Positions 35,162-43,530 of a stretch of DNA of 64,000 bases are shown in pieces; within the stretch, counting starts at the first letter, position 1, and every line of letters starts with the position of its first letter. The stretch covers positions 3,720,001 to 3,784,000 of the forward strand of contig NZ_CP063374.1 in assembly GCF_015160875.1 (NCBI RefSeq), read 5' to 3'. This stretch comes from Streptomyces chromofuscus (GTDB lineage: Bacteria > Actinomycetota > Actinomycetes > Streptomycetales > Streptomycetaceae). The position numbers and the translations under genes were made by a program. The notes under the pieces were generated by a model that saw only the letters and a program-made list of their open reading frames with translations, was not told where the DNA came from and made no database searches.

Positions 35162-35356
35162 ATGGAGAACACCATGGTGCCACGCTTCGGCGTAACCATC
35201 GACATCACCCCCCGCGAACCTTCGTTCGCGTTGATCGGGGGCGCCGGCAGTTCCCTCGGCATCTGGGTGGGAGCTCCCGAGTGGGCCGTCGCCATCGGGG
35301 CCTTCCTCGTCACGTTCCGAGTGAGCGTCCGCGTCTGGAAGAGGCGGAGCATCTAG
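35162..35356 (+). CDS. Small membrane protein at the island edge
   Basis: A 64-residue protein with a strong AGGAGG before ATG 35162. One hydrophobic region at about residues 22-52 (ALIGGAGSSLGIWVGAPEWAVAIGAFLV) and a basic C-terminus. No family recognised; it may belong to the island. Confidence 0.6.
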   Translation: MENTMVPRFGVTIDITPREPSFALIGGAGSSLGIWVGAPEWAVAIGAFLVTFRVSVRVWKRRSI

Positions 35357-35423
35357 CGTCACGGCCCCACCACGGCCCAGACACGACATCAGGCCCCCTA
35401 GCAGCGGAGAAATCCCTGGTAGG

Positions 35424-35443
35424 AGGCCTGATGCATCAGGCCT
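35424..35443. terminator. 20-bp palindrome at the gpmA end
   Basis: AGGCCTGATGCATCAGGCCT is a perfect palindrome touching the gpmA stop codon; CATCAGGCC recurs at about 35385, allowing an alternative larger hairpin. Likely the gpmA terminator, and possibly part of the recombination site. Confidence 0.6.
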
Positions 35444-36203
35444 ACTTCTTCTTGCCCTGGTTCTTGACCGCCTCGATGGCCGCCGCGGCCGCGTCCGGGT
35501 CGAGGTACGTGCCGCCCGGGTTGACCGGCTTGAAGTCGGCGTCCAGTTCGTAGGACAGCGGGATGCCCGTCGGGATGTTCAGACCCGCGATGTCCGCGTC
35601 CGAGACGCCGTCCAGGTGCTTGACCAGGGCGCGCAGCGAGTTGCCGTGGGCGGCGATCAGGACCGTGCGGCCGGCGAGGAGGTCGGGGACGATGCTGTCG
35701 AACCAGTACGGCAGCATGCGGTTGACGACGTCCTTCAGGCACTCCGTCTGCGGCCGCAGCTCCGGCGGGAGGGTCGCGTAGCGCGGGTCGGAGAACTGCG
35801 AGTACTCGGCGTCGCGGTCGAGCGCGGGCGGCGGGGTGTCGTAGGACCGGCGCCACAGCATGAACTGCTCCTCGCCGAACTCGGCGAGCGTCTGCGCCTT
35901 GTCCTTGCCCTGCAGGGCGCCGTAGTGCCGCTCGTTCAGGCGCCACGAACGGTGGACCGGGATCCAGAGGCGGTCGGCGGCCTCCAGGGCCAGCTGCGCC
36001 GTGCGGATGGCACGCTTCTGGAGGGACGTGTGGACCACGTCGGGCAGCAGGCCGGCGTCCTTGAGCAGCTCGCCGCCGCGCGTCGCCTCCTTCTCGCCCT
36101 TCGCGGTGAGGTTGACGTCCACCCAGCCGGTGAACAGGTTCTTCTCGTTCCACTCGCTCTCGCCGTGGCGGAGGAGGATCAGCTTGTACGGTGCGTCGGC
36201 CAT
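35442..36203 (-). CDS. gpmA: 2,3-bisphosphoglycerate-dependent phosphoglycerate mutase
   Basis: A 253-residue dPGM, interconverting 3- and 2-phosphoglycerate in glycolysis. The phosphohistidine motif LLRHGESEWN is at about residues 9-18, NERHYGALQGKDKAQT and the second histidine in LIAAHGNSLRALV are present. The Lys-rich C-terminus VKNQGKKK is the part duplicated at 15567. Start ATG 36203; longer upstream frames lie in the promoter. Confidence 0.96.
   Translation of the reverse strand: MADAPYKLILLRHGESEWNEKNLFTGWVDVNLTAKGEKEATRGGELLKDAGLLPDVVHTSLQKRAIRTAQLALEAADRLWIPVHRSWRLNERHYGALQGKDKAQTLAEFGEEQFMLWRRSYDTPPPALDRDAEYSQFSDPRYATLPPELRPQTECLKDVVNRMLPYWFDSIVPDLLAGRTVLIAAHGNSLRALVKHLDGVSDADIAGLNIPTGIPLSYELDADFKPVNPGGTYLDPDAAAAAIEAVKNQGKKK
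35443..35466. other. Putative attachment site, right end of the gpmA island
   Basis: The 3' end of gpmA including its stop; 18 bp identical and 23 of 24 bp shared with 15567-15590 in direct orientation. Confidence 0.6.
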
Positions 36204-36406
36204 GGCTTCGAGCCTACCTAAGCCCGGAGCGGCCCGAGCGGCCCGTCGGGCAGCCGTCGACCGGACCCGCTGTGGTCGGAAGCACCCCCGCACCGCTTCC
36301 ACTTTTCGGCTGAATTTTTGGTTAACTCCTACGCAACCTTTCAACACGCCGGTCCGTCTGTTAATCGCAGGACTGGTGTGGGGGCACACGAAGAGGAGCT
36401 CTGAAC

Positions 36407-38254
36407 GTGACCGTGCGTTCCTTTGCGCGGCGGATCAAACCGCGAGTCGAGCGGAAGGCCGCCGAGCAGGTGTGGCAGCTGCGTACCATGCGGCGGCGCC
36501 GCAGAGCAGCGGTCAGCGACCCGGTACTGCGCCCGGTGGCGGTGCGCGGCCAGCGGCTCTACGGCCGGGTCGTGACCCGGTTCACCGCTGCCGAGGCGGC
36601 CGCCGCCAATCTCGACCTGGTGGTCGCCGCGCTGGAGCGGGAGGGGATCTCGTACTTCCTCGTGCCGGTCTCCCGTACCCGTCACACGGTGGGTATGAAG
36701 GCCGCCGACCGGGAGCGGTTCCTCACCGCCCTGGAGGAGATGAACGCCGGAAAGGCCGTGTTCATCGGTCGGCCGGTGCCCGGCGGGCAGCTCAAGCACC
36801 CCGCGATGTTCCTGGACGGCGTGCTGCCGGCCGGGCTGCGCAGGGCGCCCGTGCTGCGGATCGGGGAGAACCACCTCGGTCCCGCCGGTCAGCTGCTGGC
36901 CGGGCCTGAGCTGGCCTGTGACGTGGAGTTCTGGGAGGACGGGGCCGAGCTGCTCGCCACCGAGGACGGCGAGCAGCGGCTGGCGAAGGTGCAGCCGCAG
37001 GCGTCCGAGGAGGTCTTCCGGGAGTCCCTGATCGCGCCGCGCAACAACGGCGTCACGGACGTCCTGCCCGCCTCCGAGCAGGAGCCCGCCACGGTCCGGG
37101 TCGGCGACCGGGAGCTGCCGAGCTTCGCCCCGCTGACCCTGCCGACCGTGAGTCGCGTCACCTTCCCCGTGGACGTCGTCTACACCTGGGTCGACGGCGA
37201 GGAGCCGGCGATGCGGGCGAAGCGGGCCCAGTACCAGGAGCGCGGCACGGCCGAGATCCTGGACAAGGAGATCAACGCCTCCCGGTACACCAGCCACGAC
37301 GAGCTGAAGTACTCGCTGCGCTCGCTGGCGATGTACGCCGACTTCATCCGGCACATCTACATCGTCACCGACGGCCAGAAGCCGCACTGGCTCGACGACG
37401 AGGCCGAGGGGATCACGGTCGTCGACCACCGCGACATCTTCCCCGAGGGTGTCCTGCCCGTCTTCAACTCGCACGCGATCGAGACCCGGCTGCACCACAT
37501 CCCCGGCCTGTCGGACCACTACCTGTACTTCAACGACGACGTGTTCGTCGGCCGCCGGATCACCCCCGAGCACTTCTTCCACGGCAGCGGCCTGATGAAG
37601 ATCCCGGTGTCCCCGCTGAAGATCGGCATCGGCAAGCCGCACGCCGACGAGACGGCCACCAACTCCGCCAGCAAGAACGTCCGCCGGCTGCTGCTGGAGA
37701 TGTTCGGGCGGATGACGACGAACAACTTCATGCACACGCCGCTGCCGCAGCAGCGCGAGACGCTGCTGGCGCTGGAGGAGCTGTTCGCGGAGGACATCGC
37801 CCGCACCACGGCGTCCCGCTTCCGCTCGCCGACGGACGTCGCCTTGACGGCCCCGCTGCTCTACCAGTACGCGCTGATGACGGGCCGGGGCGTGCCGGGC
37901 CGGTTCGGCTTCCGGTACGTCAACATCAGCCGCCCCGACGCCGACCAGCGCCTGGCCGATCTGCGCGACAACCGCCGCTTCGACTTCTTCTGCCTGAACG
38001 ACGTCGACGTGCCGCCGCAGGAGCGCGAGCAGGTCAGCGTCCGGATGCACCAGTTCCTGGAGAACTACTTCCCGTTCCCCAGCCCGTACGAGAAGCAGGC
38101 CGAGAAGCCGAACGCGGAGCAGGCCCAGGAGCCGACCGCGGGGCAGGCCGGGGAGCACACCGAGAAGCAGGCCCAGAAGCCGGTGCCGCAGCAGTCCGGG
38201 ACGCCGGCGCAGCAGACCGGGAAGCAGACCGTTCCCTCCGAGAACCAGAGCTGA
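36407..38254 (+). CDS. Stealth-family exopolysaccharide phosphotransferase 1
   Basis: A 615-residue protein from GTG 36407 with upstream GAGGAG. All four Stealth regions are visible: CR1 PVDVVYTWVDGEEP (about 257), CR2 RYTSHDELKYSLRSLAMYADF (about 300), CR3 FNSHAIETRLHHIPGLSDHYLYFNDDVF (about 350-380) and CR4 FFCLNDVD (about 530). These enzymes transfer hexose-1-phosphate to make phosphodiester-linked capsule or wall polymers. The last 55 residues are Gln/Lys/Pro-rich repeats. Twelve bases separate it from a paralogue. Confidence 0.9.
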   Translation: MTVRSFARRIKPRVERKAAEQVWQLRTMRRRRRAAVSDPVLRPVAVRGQRLYGRVVTRFTAAEAAAANLDLVVAALEREGISYFLVPVSRTRHTVGMKAADRERFLTALEEMNAGKAVFIGRPVPGGQLKHPAMFLDGVLPAGLRRAPVLRIGENHLGPAGQLLAGPELACDVEFWEDGAELLATEDGEQRLAKVQPQASEEVFRESLIAPRNNGVTDVLPASEQEPATVRVGDRELPSFAPLTLPTVSRVTFPVDVVYTWVDGEEPAMRAKRAQYQERGTAEILDKEINASRYTSHDELKYSLRSLAMYADFIRHIYIVTDGQKPHWLDDEAEGITVVDHRDIFPEGVLPVFNSHAIETRLHHIPGLSDHYLYFNDDVFVGRRITPEHFFHGSGLMKIPVSPLKIGIGKPHADETATNSASKNVRRLLLEMFGRMTTNNFMHTPLPQQRETLLALEELFAEDIARTTASRFRSPTDVALTAPLLYQYALMTGRGVPGRFGFRYVNISRPDADQRLADLRDNRRFDFFCLNDVDVPPQEREQVSVRMHQFLENYFPFPSPYEKQAEKPNAEQAQEPTAGQAGEHTEKQAQKPVPQQSGTPAQQTGKQTVPSENQS

Positions 38255-38266
38255 CAGGCCACGGCC

Positions 38267-40033
38267 ATGGACATCCGTCACCGCCTCGCGGCGCTCCCCG
38301 GGCTACGGGCCGCGAGGAACCTCGTGCTGCGTCTTGGGCTCTGGCTGTCGGCCCGGCTCTGGGCGCTGAGCGCGTCCAGGGCCCGTCGGAGGCTGCGGGC
38401 CGCCGTTCCCGGGCTGCGCCGGGTCACCTGCGGACCGGCGCGCCTGTACGGGCGTACGGTCACCGGATACACGGCGGCCAATGCCGCCGCCACCGATCTG
38501 GAGCAGGTCTGCGCGCTGATGGACGCGGCCGGCGTCCCGTACTTCCTGGTGCCCACCGGGCCCGGGACGGGCGCTCCGCGGCAGGTGATCGGCGTCGCGG
38601 AGGCGCACCGCGGCACGGTCCTCGCGCAGGCCGCCCGGCACTTCGCGGGCACCGCCGGGTACGTCGGCGCGGTGGGTCCGGACGGCGCCGTGACCCGGGC
38701 GGTGCTGTGGGCCGACGGACGGCTGCCGCGGGCCCTGCGGCGGGCCTCGGTGCTGCGCACCGGCGAGGTGCGGCTCGGCCCGGCGGGCCAGGTGCTCGGC
38801 GGTCTGGAGACGGGCTGCGACATCGAGTTCTGGCGGCACGGCCGGGACCTGGCCACGGACCCCGGCCATCTCACCGTGCCCGGCGTCCAGCTGCCGGACG
38901 TCTTCCCGACGGCGCTCGTCGCGCCGCGGAGCAACCCCGTCTCGGAGGTGCTTCCGGTGTCGGCGCAGCGGCCGGCCGTGGCGCAGGGCCGGGGCCGCAC
39001 CGTGCCGACGTTCGCCCCGTTCGCCGAGCCGGGCGTCGACGAGGTGTGCTTCCCCGTCGACGCCGTCTACACCTGGGTCGACGGGGAGGACCCGGCGATG
39101 GCGGCGAAGCGCCGCGCCCACCAGACGGCCTCCGACAACGTCATCGCACCGCGCGAGACCGGCGCCTCCCGCTACACCAGCCATGACGAACTGCGGTACG
39201 CGCTGCGCTCGTTGGAGATGTACGCCGGTTTCGTCCGGCACGTCTACCTCGTGACCGACTCGCAGGTCCCCGCCTGGCTGGATCCGGAGGCGGAGGGACT
39301 GACGGTGGTCGACCACCGGGACATCCTCCCGGCCGACGCCCTCCCCGTCTTCAACTCGCACGCCATCGAGAGCCGGCTGCACCACATCCCGGGCCTGTCG
39401 GAGCGCTACCTCTACTTCAACGACGACGTCTTCATCAACCGGCCCGTGGGGGCCGAGCACTTCTTCCACGGCAACGGCATCGCCCGGATCCCGCTGTCCC
39501 CGCTGAAGCTCGGCGTCGGCGACCCGCACCCGATGGAGCCGGCCCCGAACTCCGCCGGGAAGAACACCCGCGAGGTGATCCGGCGCTTCCACGGCCGGCA
39601 GATCACGCACAAGTCGCTGCACACCCCGCACCCGCAACTGCTGTCGGTGATGCGGGAGATGGAGAGCCTGGGCATCGAGGAGCTGCAACGGACCTCCTAC
39701 TCGCGCTTCCGCTCCATCACCGACGTCGCCCCGGCGTCCACGCTGCACCACCACTGGGCGATCGCGACCGGCCGGGCCGTCCCCGCCGACTACCGCTTCC
39801 GCTACGTGCAGCTGGGCACCCCCGACATGCGGCGGCGGCTGGCCCGTCTGGAGGCCGGTGAGGACGTCGACTTCTTCTGCCTCAACGACGTGGACACCGC
39901 CCCGGCGGACCGGGCGGCCGCGCACGCGGCCATCCACGCCTTCCTGGAGCGGAAGTACCCGTTCGCGAGCCGCTTCGAGCGGACGGCGCGCAGCACGACG
40001 AACCCGTCACGATTGACGCTGCCCGTCAATTGA
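38267..40033 (+). CDS. Stealth-family exopolysaccharide phosphotransferase 2
   Basis: A 588-residue paralogue of the preceding protein: CR1 PVDAVYTWVDGEDP, CR2 RYTSHDELRYALRSLEMY, CR3 FNSHAIESRLHHIPGLSERYLYFNDDVF, CR4 FFCLNDVD. It lacks the C-terminal Gln/Lys tail. Tandem position and the 12-bp gap indicate one operon and perhaps two steps, or a heteromer, in making the same cell-surface polymer. Confidence 0.9.
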   Translation: MDIRHRLAALPGLRAARNLVLRLGLWLSARLWALSASRARRRLRAAVPGLRRVTCGPARLYGRTVTGYTAANAAATDLEQVCALMDAAGVPYFLVPTGPGTGAPRQVIGVAEAHRGTVLAQAARHFAGTAGYVGAVGPDGAVTRAVLWADGRLPRALRRASVLRTGEVRLGPAGQVLGGLETGCDIEFWRHGRDLATDPGHLTVPGVQLPDVFPTALVAPRSNPVSEVLPVSAQRPAVAQGRGRTVPTFAPFAEPGVDEVCFPVDAVYTWVDGEDPAMAAKRRAHQTASDNVIAPRETGASRYTSHDELRYALRSLEMYAGFVRHVYLVTDSQVPAWLDPEAEGLTVVDHRDILPADALPVFNSHAIESRLHHIPGLSERYLYFNDDVFINRPVGAEHFFHGNGIARIPLSPLKLGVGDPHPMEPAPNSAGKNTREVIRRFHGRQITHKSLHTPHPQLLSVMREMESLGIEELQRTSYSRFRSITDVAPASTLHHHWAIATGRAVPADYRFRYVQLGTPDMRRRLARLEAGEDVDFFCLNDVDTAPADRAAAHAAIHAFLERKYPFASRFERTARSTTNPSRLTLPVN

Positions 40034-40106
40034 GTGGCGGGTCCGAGGACCCCGTTCGTAAGTTGTGGGCGCCGCTTGAGCCGCTTACCACTGTGGGGGA
40101 TCCGCG

Positions 40107-41363
40107 ATGTCACCAGCCACCTTGAGACATGCCGTCCGGGAGAGCGTCTCCGGCCTCCCCCGCGAGTTCTGGTGGCTGTGGACCAGCACGCTGATCAACC
40201 GGCTCGGCGGGTTCGTGGCCACCTTCATGGCCATGTACCTGACGCTCGACCGCGGCCACTCCGCCTCGTACGCCGGACTGGTCGCGGCGCTGTACGGCCT
40301 CGGCGGCGTCGTCCTGTCCATCGGCGGCGGCGTGATGGCCGACCGGCTCGGGCGGCGGCCGACGCTGCTCATCGCCCAGGCGTCCACGGCGGTGGCCGTG
40401 GCGCTGCTCGGGTTCGTGCAGCACCCGGCGGCCATCGCCGCCGTCGCCTTCCTGGTGGGCGCCGCCTCCAGCGCCTCGCGACCCGCCGTGCAGGCGATGA
40501 TGGCCGACATCGTTCGCCCCGAGGACCGCGTCCGCGCCTTCTCCCTGAACTACTGGGCGATCAATCTGGGCTTCGCGATCTCCTCCACCGCCGCCGGTTT
40601 CATCGCCGAGGTCAGTTACCGCGCCGGCTTCCTGATCGAGGCGGGCATGACGCTGGCCTGCGCGATCGTCGTCTTCGTGAAGCTGCCGGAGTCCCGGCCC
40701 GTCCGGACGGAGGCGGCAAAGGGGACGGAGGCGGTCTCCCTCGGCACCGTCCTGCGCGACGGGCGCTTCATGGGCGTCGTCGGGCTGTCTTTCCTGGTCG
40801 CGCTGATCTTCCAGCAGGGCGCCGTGGGCCTGCCGATCGCCATGGGCGAGGCCGGCCTGACGCCCGCGGACTACGGCCTGGCCATCGCCGTCAACGGCGT
40901 CCTGATCGTCGCGCTGCAGATCCCGGTCACCCGCTTCATCGAGCACCGCGATCCCCGGCGGCTGCTGATCGTCTCGTCGGTGCTCGCCGGGTACGGCTTC
41001 GGCCTCACCGCCTTCGCCGGTTCGGTCGGTCTGTTCGCCCTCACCGTCTGCGTCTGGACCCTCGCCGAGATCGTTCAGGCGCCCACCCAGACCGGCCTCG
41101 TCGTCGCCCTCTCCCCGGAGCACGGCCGCGGCCGCTACCAGGGCATGCACACCCTGTCCTGGTCCGTCGCCGGCCTGGTCGCGCCCCTGATGTCCGGCAT
41201 CGTCATCGACCGGTTCGGGGCGCAGTGGCTGTGGGGGCTGTGCGCGGTGATCGGCACGGCGGCGGCGATCGGCTACGGCGTCCTGATGCGCCGCCTGCCG
41301 AAGCGGGAACCGACCGCCTCCGGCACGCCGACCCCCGCGACACCCGAGGTCACCACGGCCTGA
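40107..41363 (+). CDS. MFS transporter
   Basis: A 418-residue major facilitator with 12 predicted helices. The loop-2/3 motif GGGVMADRLGRRPTLL (about residues 72-87) is the MFS A motif, and the second half repeats it weakly (EHRDPRRLLIVSS). Drug-efflux-like (DHA1). It begins 73 bp after the second Stealth gene and could be co-transcribed; substrate unknown. Confidence 0.88.
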   Translation: MSPATLRHAVRESVSGLPREFWWLWTSTLINRLGGFVATFMAMYLTLDRGHSASYAGLVAALYGLGGVVLSIGGGVMADRLGRRPTLLIAQASTAVAVALLGFVQHPAAIAAVAFLVGAASSASRPAVQAMMADIVRPEDRVRAFSLNYWAINLGFAISSTAAGFIAEVSYRAGFLIEAGMTLACAIVVFVKLPESRPVRTEAAKGTEAVSLGTVLRDGRFMGVVGLSFLVALIFQQGAVGLPIAMGEAGLTPADYGLAIAVNGVLIVALQIPVTRFIEHRDPRRLLIVSSVLAGYGFGLTAFAGSVGLFALTVCVWTLAEIVQAPTQTGLVVALSPEHGRGRYQGMHTLSWSVAGLVAPLMSGIVIDRFGAQWLWGLCAVIGTAAAIGYGVLMRRLPKREPTASGTPTPATPEVTTA

Positions 41364-41561
41364 TCGACACCGGGCCCCTCAAGCGCCGCCTGAACGACGC
41401 CGGATTCGTCAGGCCGCCACCCGAGCGCCGCCCGAGTGCCGCAGACGCCGTCTGAGCGACGCGGGAACACTCAGACCGAGCCCGAACGCCGCCCGAGTGC
41501 CCCAAGCGCCGTCTGCCGGCTGCCGGCTGCCGCCTGCGCGCCGCCTGCCGTTCTGCAGGGC

Positions 41562-41657
41562 GCCGGAACACCTCCCAAGCCGCCTGGAAGGACGCCGGAA
41601 CACCTCCCAAGCCGCCTGGAGGGACGCCGGAACACCTCCCAAGCCGCCTCAGGGACG
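41562..41657. repeat. 32-bp tandem repeat, three copies
   Basis: Units start at 41562, 41594 and 41626 (GCCGGAACACCTCCCAAGCC and 12 more bases), differing in a few positions, in the 365-bp gap between the convergent MFS and DUF2000 genes. The rest of the gap (41364-41561) holds more degenerate CGCCGCC-type repeats. No spacers, so not CRISPR. Confidence 0.85.
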
Positions 41658-41728
41658 CCGGAGCCCTCGAGCGCGGCCTGAGCGACGCCGGCCCCTCACG
41701 ACGCGCTGCCTGAGCGCCGCCGACCCCC

Positions 41729-42166
41729 TCACGGGTGCATCCGCGCCCCCTTGAGGGCCTTGTCCACGGCGTTGCGCGGGCCGTGGACCGCAAGGCCCAC
41801 CAGGTCCAGCTCACCCGTCCGCACGGCCCGTACCGCCGCCCGGTTGTCGCGGTCGTTGCCCGTCGCGAACAGGTCCGAGGTGAACACCGCGCGCGGCAGG
41901 GCACGGGAGAGCACGCGCGCGTGGGCCGCGGTCAGCGTCTCCTTCGTGCCCTCGAAGACCAGCACCGGCTGGCGGAACATCGGCAGGTAGGGCACGCCGT
42001 CGGCGTCCTCGTACGGCTCCCCGATCACCTCGGGGACCTCCCGGCCGAGGCCGCTGACCAGGAAGGCGGTGACGTTCAGCCGCTGCCAGGTCTCCAGGTC
42101 CTCCCGGAGCAGCACGGCGATCTTGGTGTCGAAGCGGTCGACGCGGACAGGTGCGGAATCGTTCAT
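41729..42166 (-). CDS. DUF2000 family protein
   Basis: A 145-residue protein, ATG 42166 (MNDSAPVRVDRFDTKIAVLL). The ferredoxin-like DUF2000 domain has its signature LREDLETWQRLNVTAFLVSG and PYLPMFRQPVLVF. Function not established. Divergent from an AraC-family gene 49 bp away, a common pairing that suggests regulation by it. Confidence 0.85.
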   Translation of the reverse strand: MNDSAPVRVDRFDTKIAVLLREDLETWQRLNVTAFLVSGLGREVPEVIGEPYEDADGVPYLPMFRQPVLVFEGTKETLTAAHARVLSRALPRAVFTSDLFATGNDRDNRAAVRAVRTGELDLVGLAVHGPRNAVDKALKGARMHP

Positions 42167-42215
42167 GGGACCAGCGTCCCGACGGCCGTGCGCGCGCGTC
42201 TTGTACGTTCTTTGC

Positions 42216-43031
42216 ATGGCCCAGCAGCGGGAGGTCTCCGCCTGGCGGCCGTCCGTCCCGGGCGTCGTCGAGGTCTTCCACGCCCACTTCACCGAGTACG
42301 CGTATCCGATGCACGTCCACGAGGCGTGGACGCTGCTCATCGTCGACGACGGCGCCGTGCGCTACGACCTGGACCGGCACGAGCACGGCACCCCGCACGA
42401 CACGGTGACCCTGCTGCCGCCGCACGTCCCCCACAACGGCTCCGCCGCCACCCCGCACGGCTTCCGCAAACGGGTGCTGTACCTGGACGGCGCGCTGCTC
42501 TCCGACGACCTGATCGGGCCCGCAGTCGACGCACCCGACCTGCGCGATCCGGTGCTGCGGCGGCGCGTCGGGCAGGTGCACGGGGCGCTCGCCGCCCCCG
42601 GTGACGAGCTGGAGGCCGAGAGCCGGCTGACGCTCATCGGGGACCGGCTGCGCGCCCATCTGCGTCCACGCCTCGCCGCCACCGGCCCGCGCCCCGATCC
42701 CGCCCTCGCCCGCCGGCTGCGCGAACTCCTCGACGAGCGGGTCGTCCACGGCCTGGCGCTGGACGAGGCCGGCGCGCTGCTCCAGGCCCATCCCGCCCAC
42801 CTGGTACGGGCGTTCAGCGGGGCCTACGGCATCGCACCGCACCAGTACCTGAACTCCCGGCGCGTCGAACGCGCCCGGCGGCTGCTGCTGTCCGGCGTCC
42901 GCCCGGCCGAGGCGGCGGCCGCGGCCGGGTTCTACGACCAGGCCCATCTCACCCGCCACTTCCGGCGGTTGGTGGGGGTGACGCCCGGACGCTACCGGGA
43001 CGGGGTGCCGCCCTCGGGCCCCTCACGCTGA
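42216..43031 (+). CDS. AraC-family transcriptional regulator
   Basis: A 271-residue regulator: N-terminal AraC-type cupin (HVHEAWTLLIVDDGAVRYDLDRHEHG) and two C-terminal helix-turn-helix units (HPAHLVRAFSGAYGIAPHQYL and AAAAAGFYDQAHLTRHFRRLVGVTPGRYR). Likely controls the divergent DUF2000 gene in response to a small molecule. Its 3' end overlaps the convergent YbjN-like gene by 40 bp. Confidence 0.9.
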   Translation: MAQQREVSAWRPSVPGVVEVFHAHFTEYAYPMHVHEAWTLLIVDDGAVRYDLDRHEHGTPHDTVTLLPPHVPHNGSAATPHGFRKRVLYLDGALLSDDLIGPAVDAPDLRDPVLRRRVGQVHGALAAPGDELEAESRLTLIGDRLRAHLRPRLAATGPRPDPALARRLRELLDERVVHGLALDEAGALLQAHPAHLVRAFSGAYGIAPHQYLNSRRVERARRLLLSGVRPAEAAAAAGFYDQAHLTRHFRRLVGVTPGRYRDGVPPSGPSR

Positions 43032-43516
43032 ATCAGGTGGGCGAAGGCGTCCAGGTTGCGGGTCGACTCGCCGCGCGCGACGCGCCACTCGTACTCCTTG
43101 CGGATCGCGGAGGCGAACCCCATCTCCAGAAGGGTGTTGAAGGCGCCGTCGGCGGCCTCGAGGATCTGGCCGAGCAGCCGGTCGACCTCGTCCGGGGTGA
43201 CGGCGGCGAGCGGGAGCCTGCCGGTGACGTAGATGTCGCCAAGCGGGTCCACGGCGTAACTCACCCCGTACAGCTTGAGGTTGCGCTCCAGCAGCCGGCG
43301 GTGGACGGCGGGCTCGTTCTCGTCGGGGTGGCGGATCACGAAGGCGTTCAGCGACAGGGAGTGGCGGCCGACGATCAGGGAGACCGTCGTCGACAGTTTG
43401 CGGGTGCCGGGGAGTTTGACGACGTAGTGGCCGGGTGCAGGGCTCTCCCACTCCAGCTCCGCGTCCTTGAACACGTCCTCGATGACCTGCGCGGCCCGCT
43501 GCTCTGCATCGCCCAT
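42992..43516 (-). CDS. YbjN-domain protein
   Basis: A 174-residue protein from ATG 43516. The YbjN fold (type III secretion chaperone-like) is recognised from KLPGTRKLSTTVSLIVGRHSLSLNAFVIRHPDEN and LGDIYVTGRLPL. A role as a chaperone-like or sensory protein is assumed for the family. It lies 15 bp before mshA on the same strand, transcribed after it. Confidence 0.85.
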   Translation of the reverse strand: MGDAEQRAAQVIEDVFKDAELEWESPAPGHYVVKLPGTRKLSTTVSLIVGRHSLSLNAFVIRHPDENEPAVHRRLLERNLKLYGVSYAVDPLGDIYVTGRLPLAAVTPDEVDRLLGQILEAADGAFNTLLEMGFASAIRKEYEWRVARGESTRNLDAFAHLIQREGPEGGTPSR

Positions 43517-43530
43517 GGCGGCAGCGTACG

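Larger units (their letters stand above)
15567..35466. mobile_element. Genomic island of about 19.9 kb inserted at the 3' end of gpmA
   Basis: Bounded by direct repeats of the gpmA 3' end. The inside is accessory: hypothetical genes, two insertion sequences, a broken restriction-modification gene, and an AICE module whose integrase lies at the gpmA end. The outside is conserved core. That the whole span moved as one unit is inferred; stepwise accretion is equally possible. Confidence 0.6.

Noticed and set aside
41562..41657. Possible CRISPR array
   Set aside because: The 32-bp units are contiguous with no spacers, and no cas gene is present; a simple tandem repeat.
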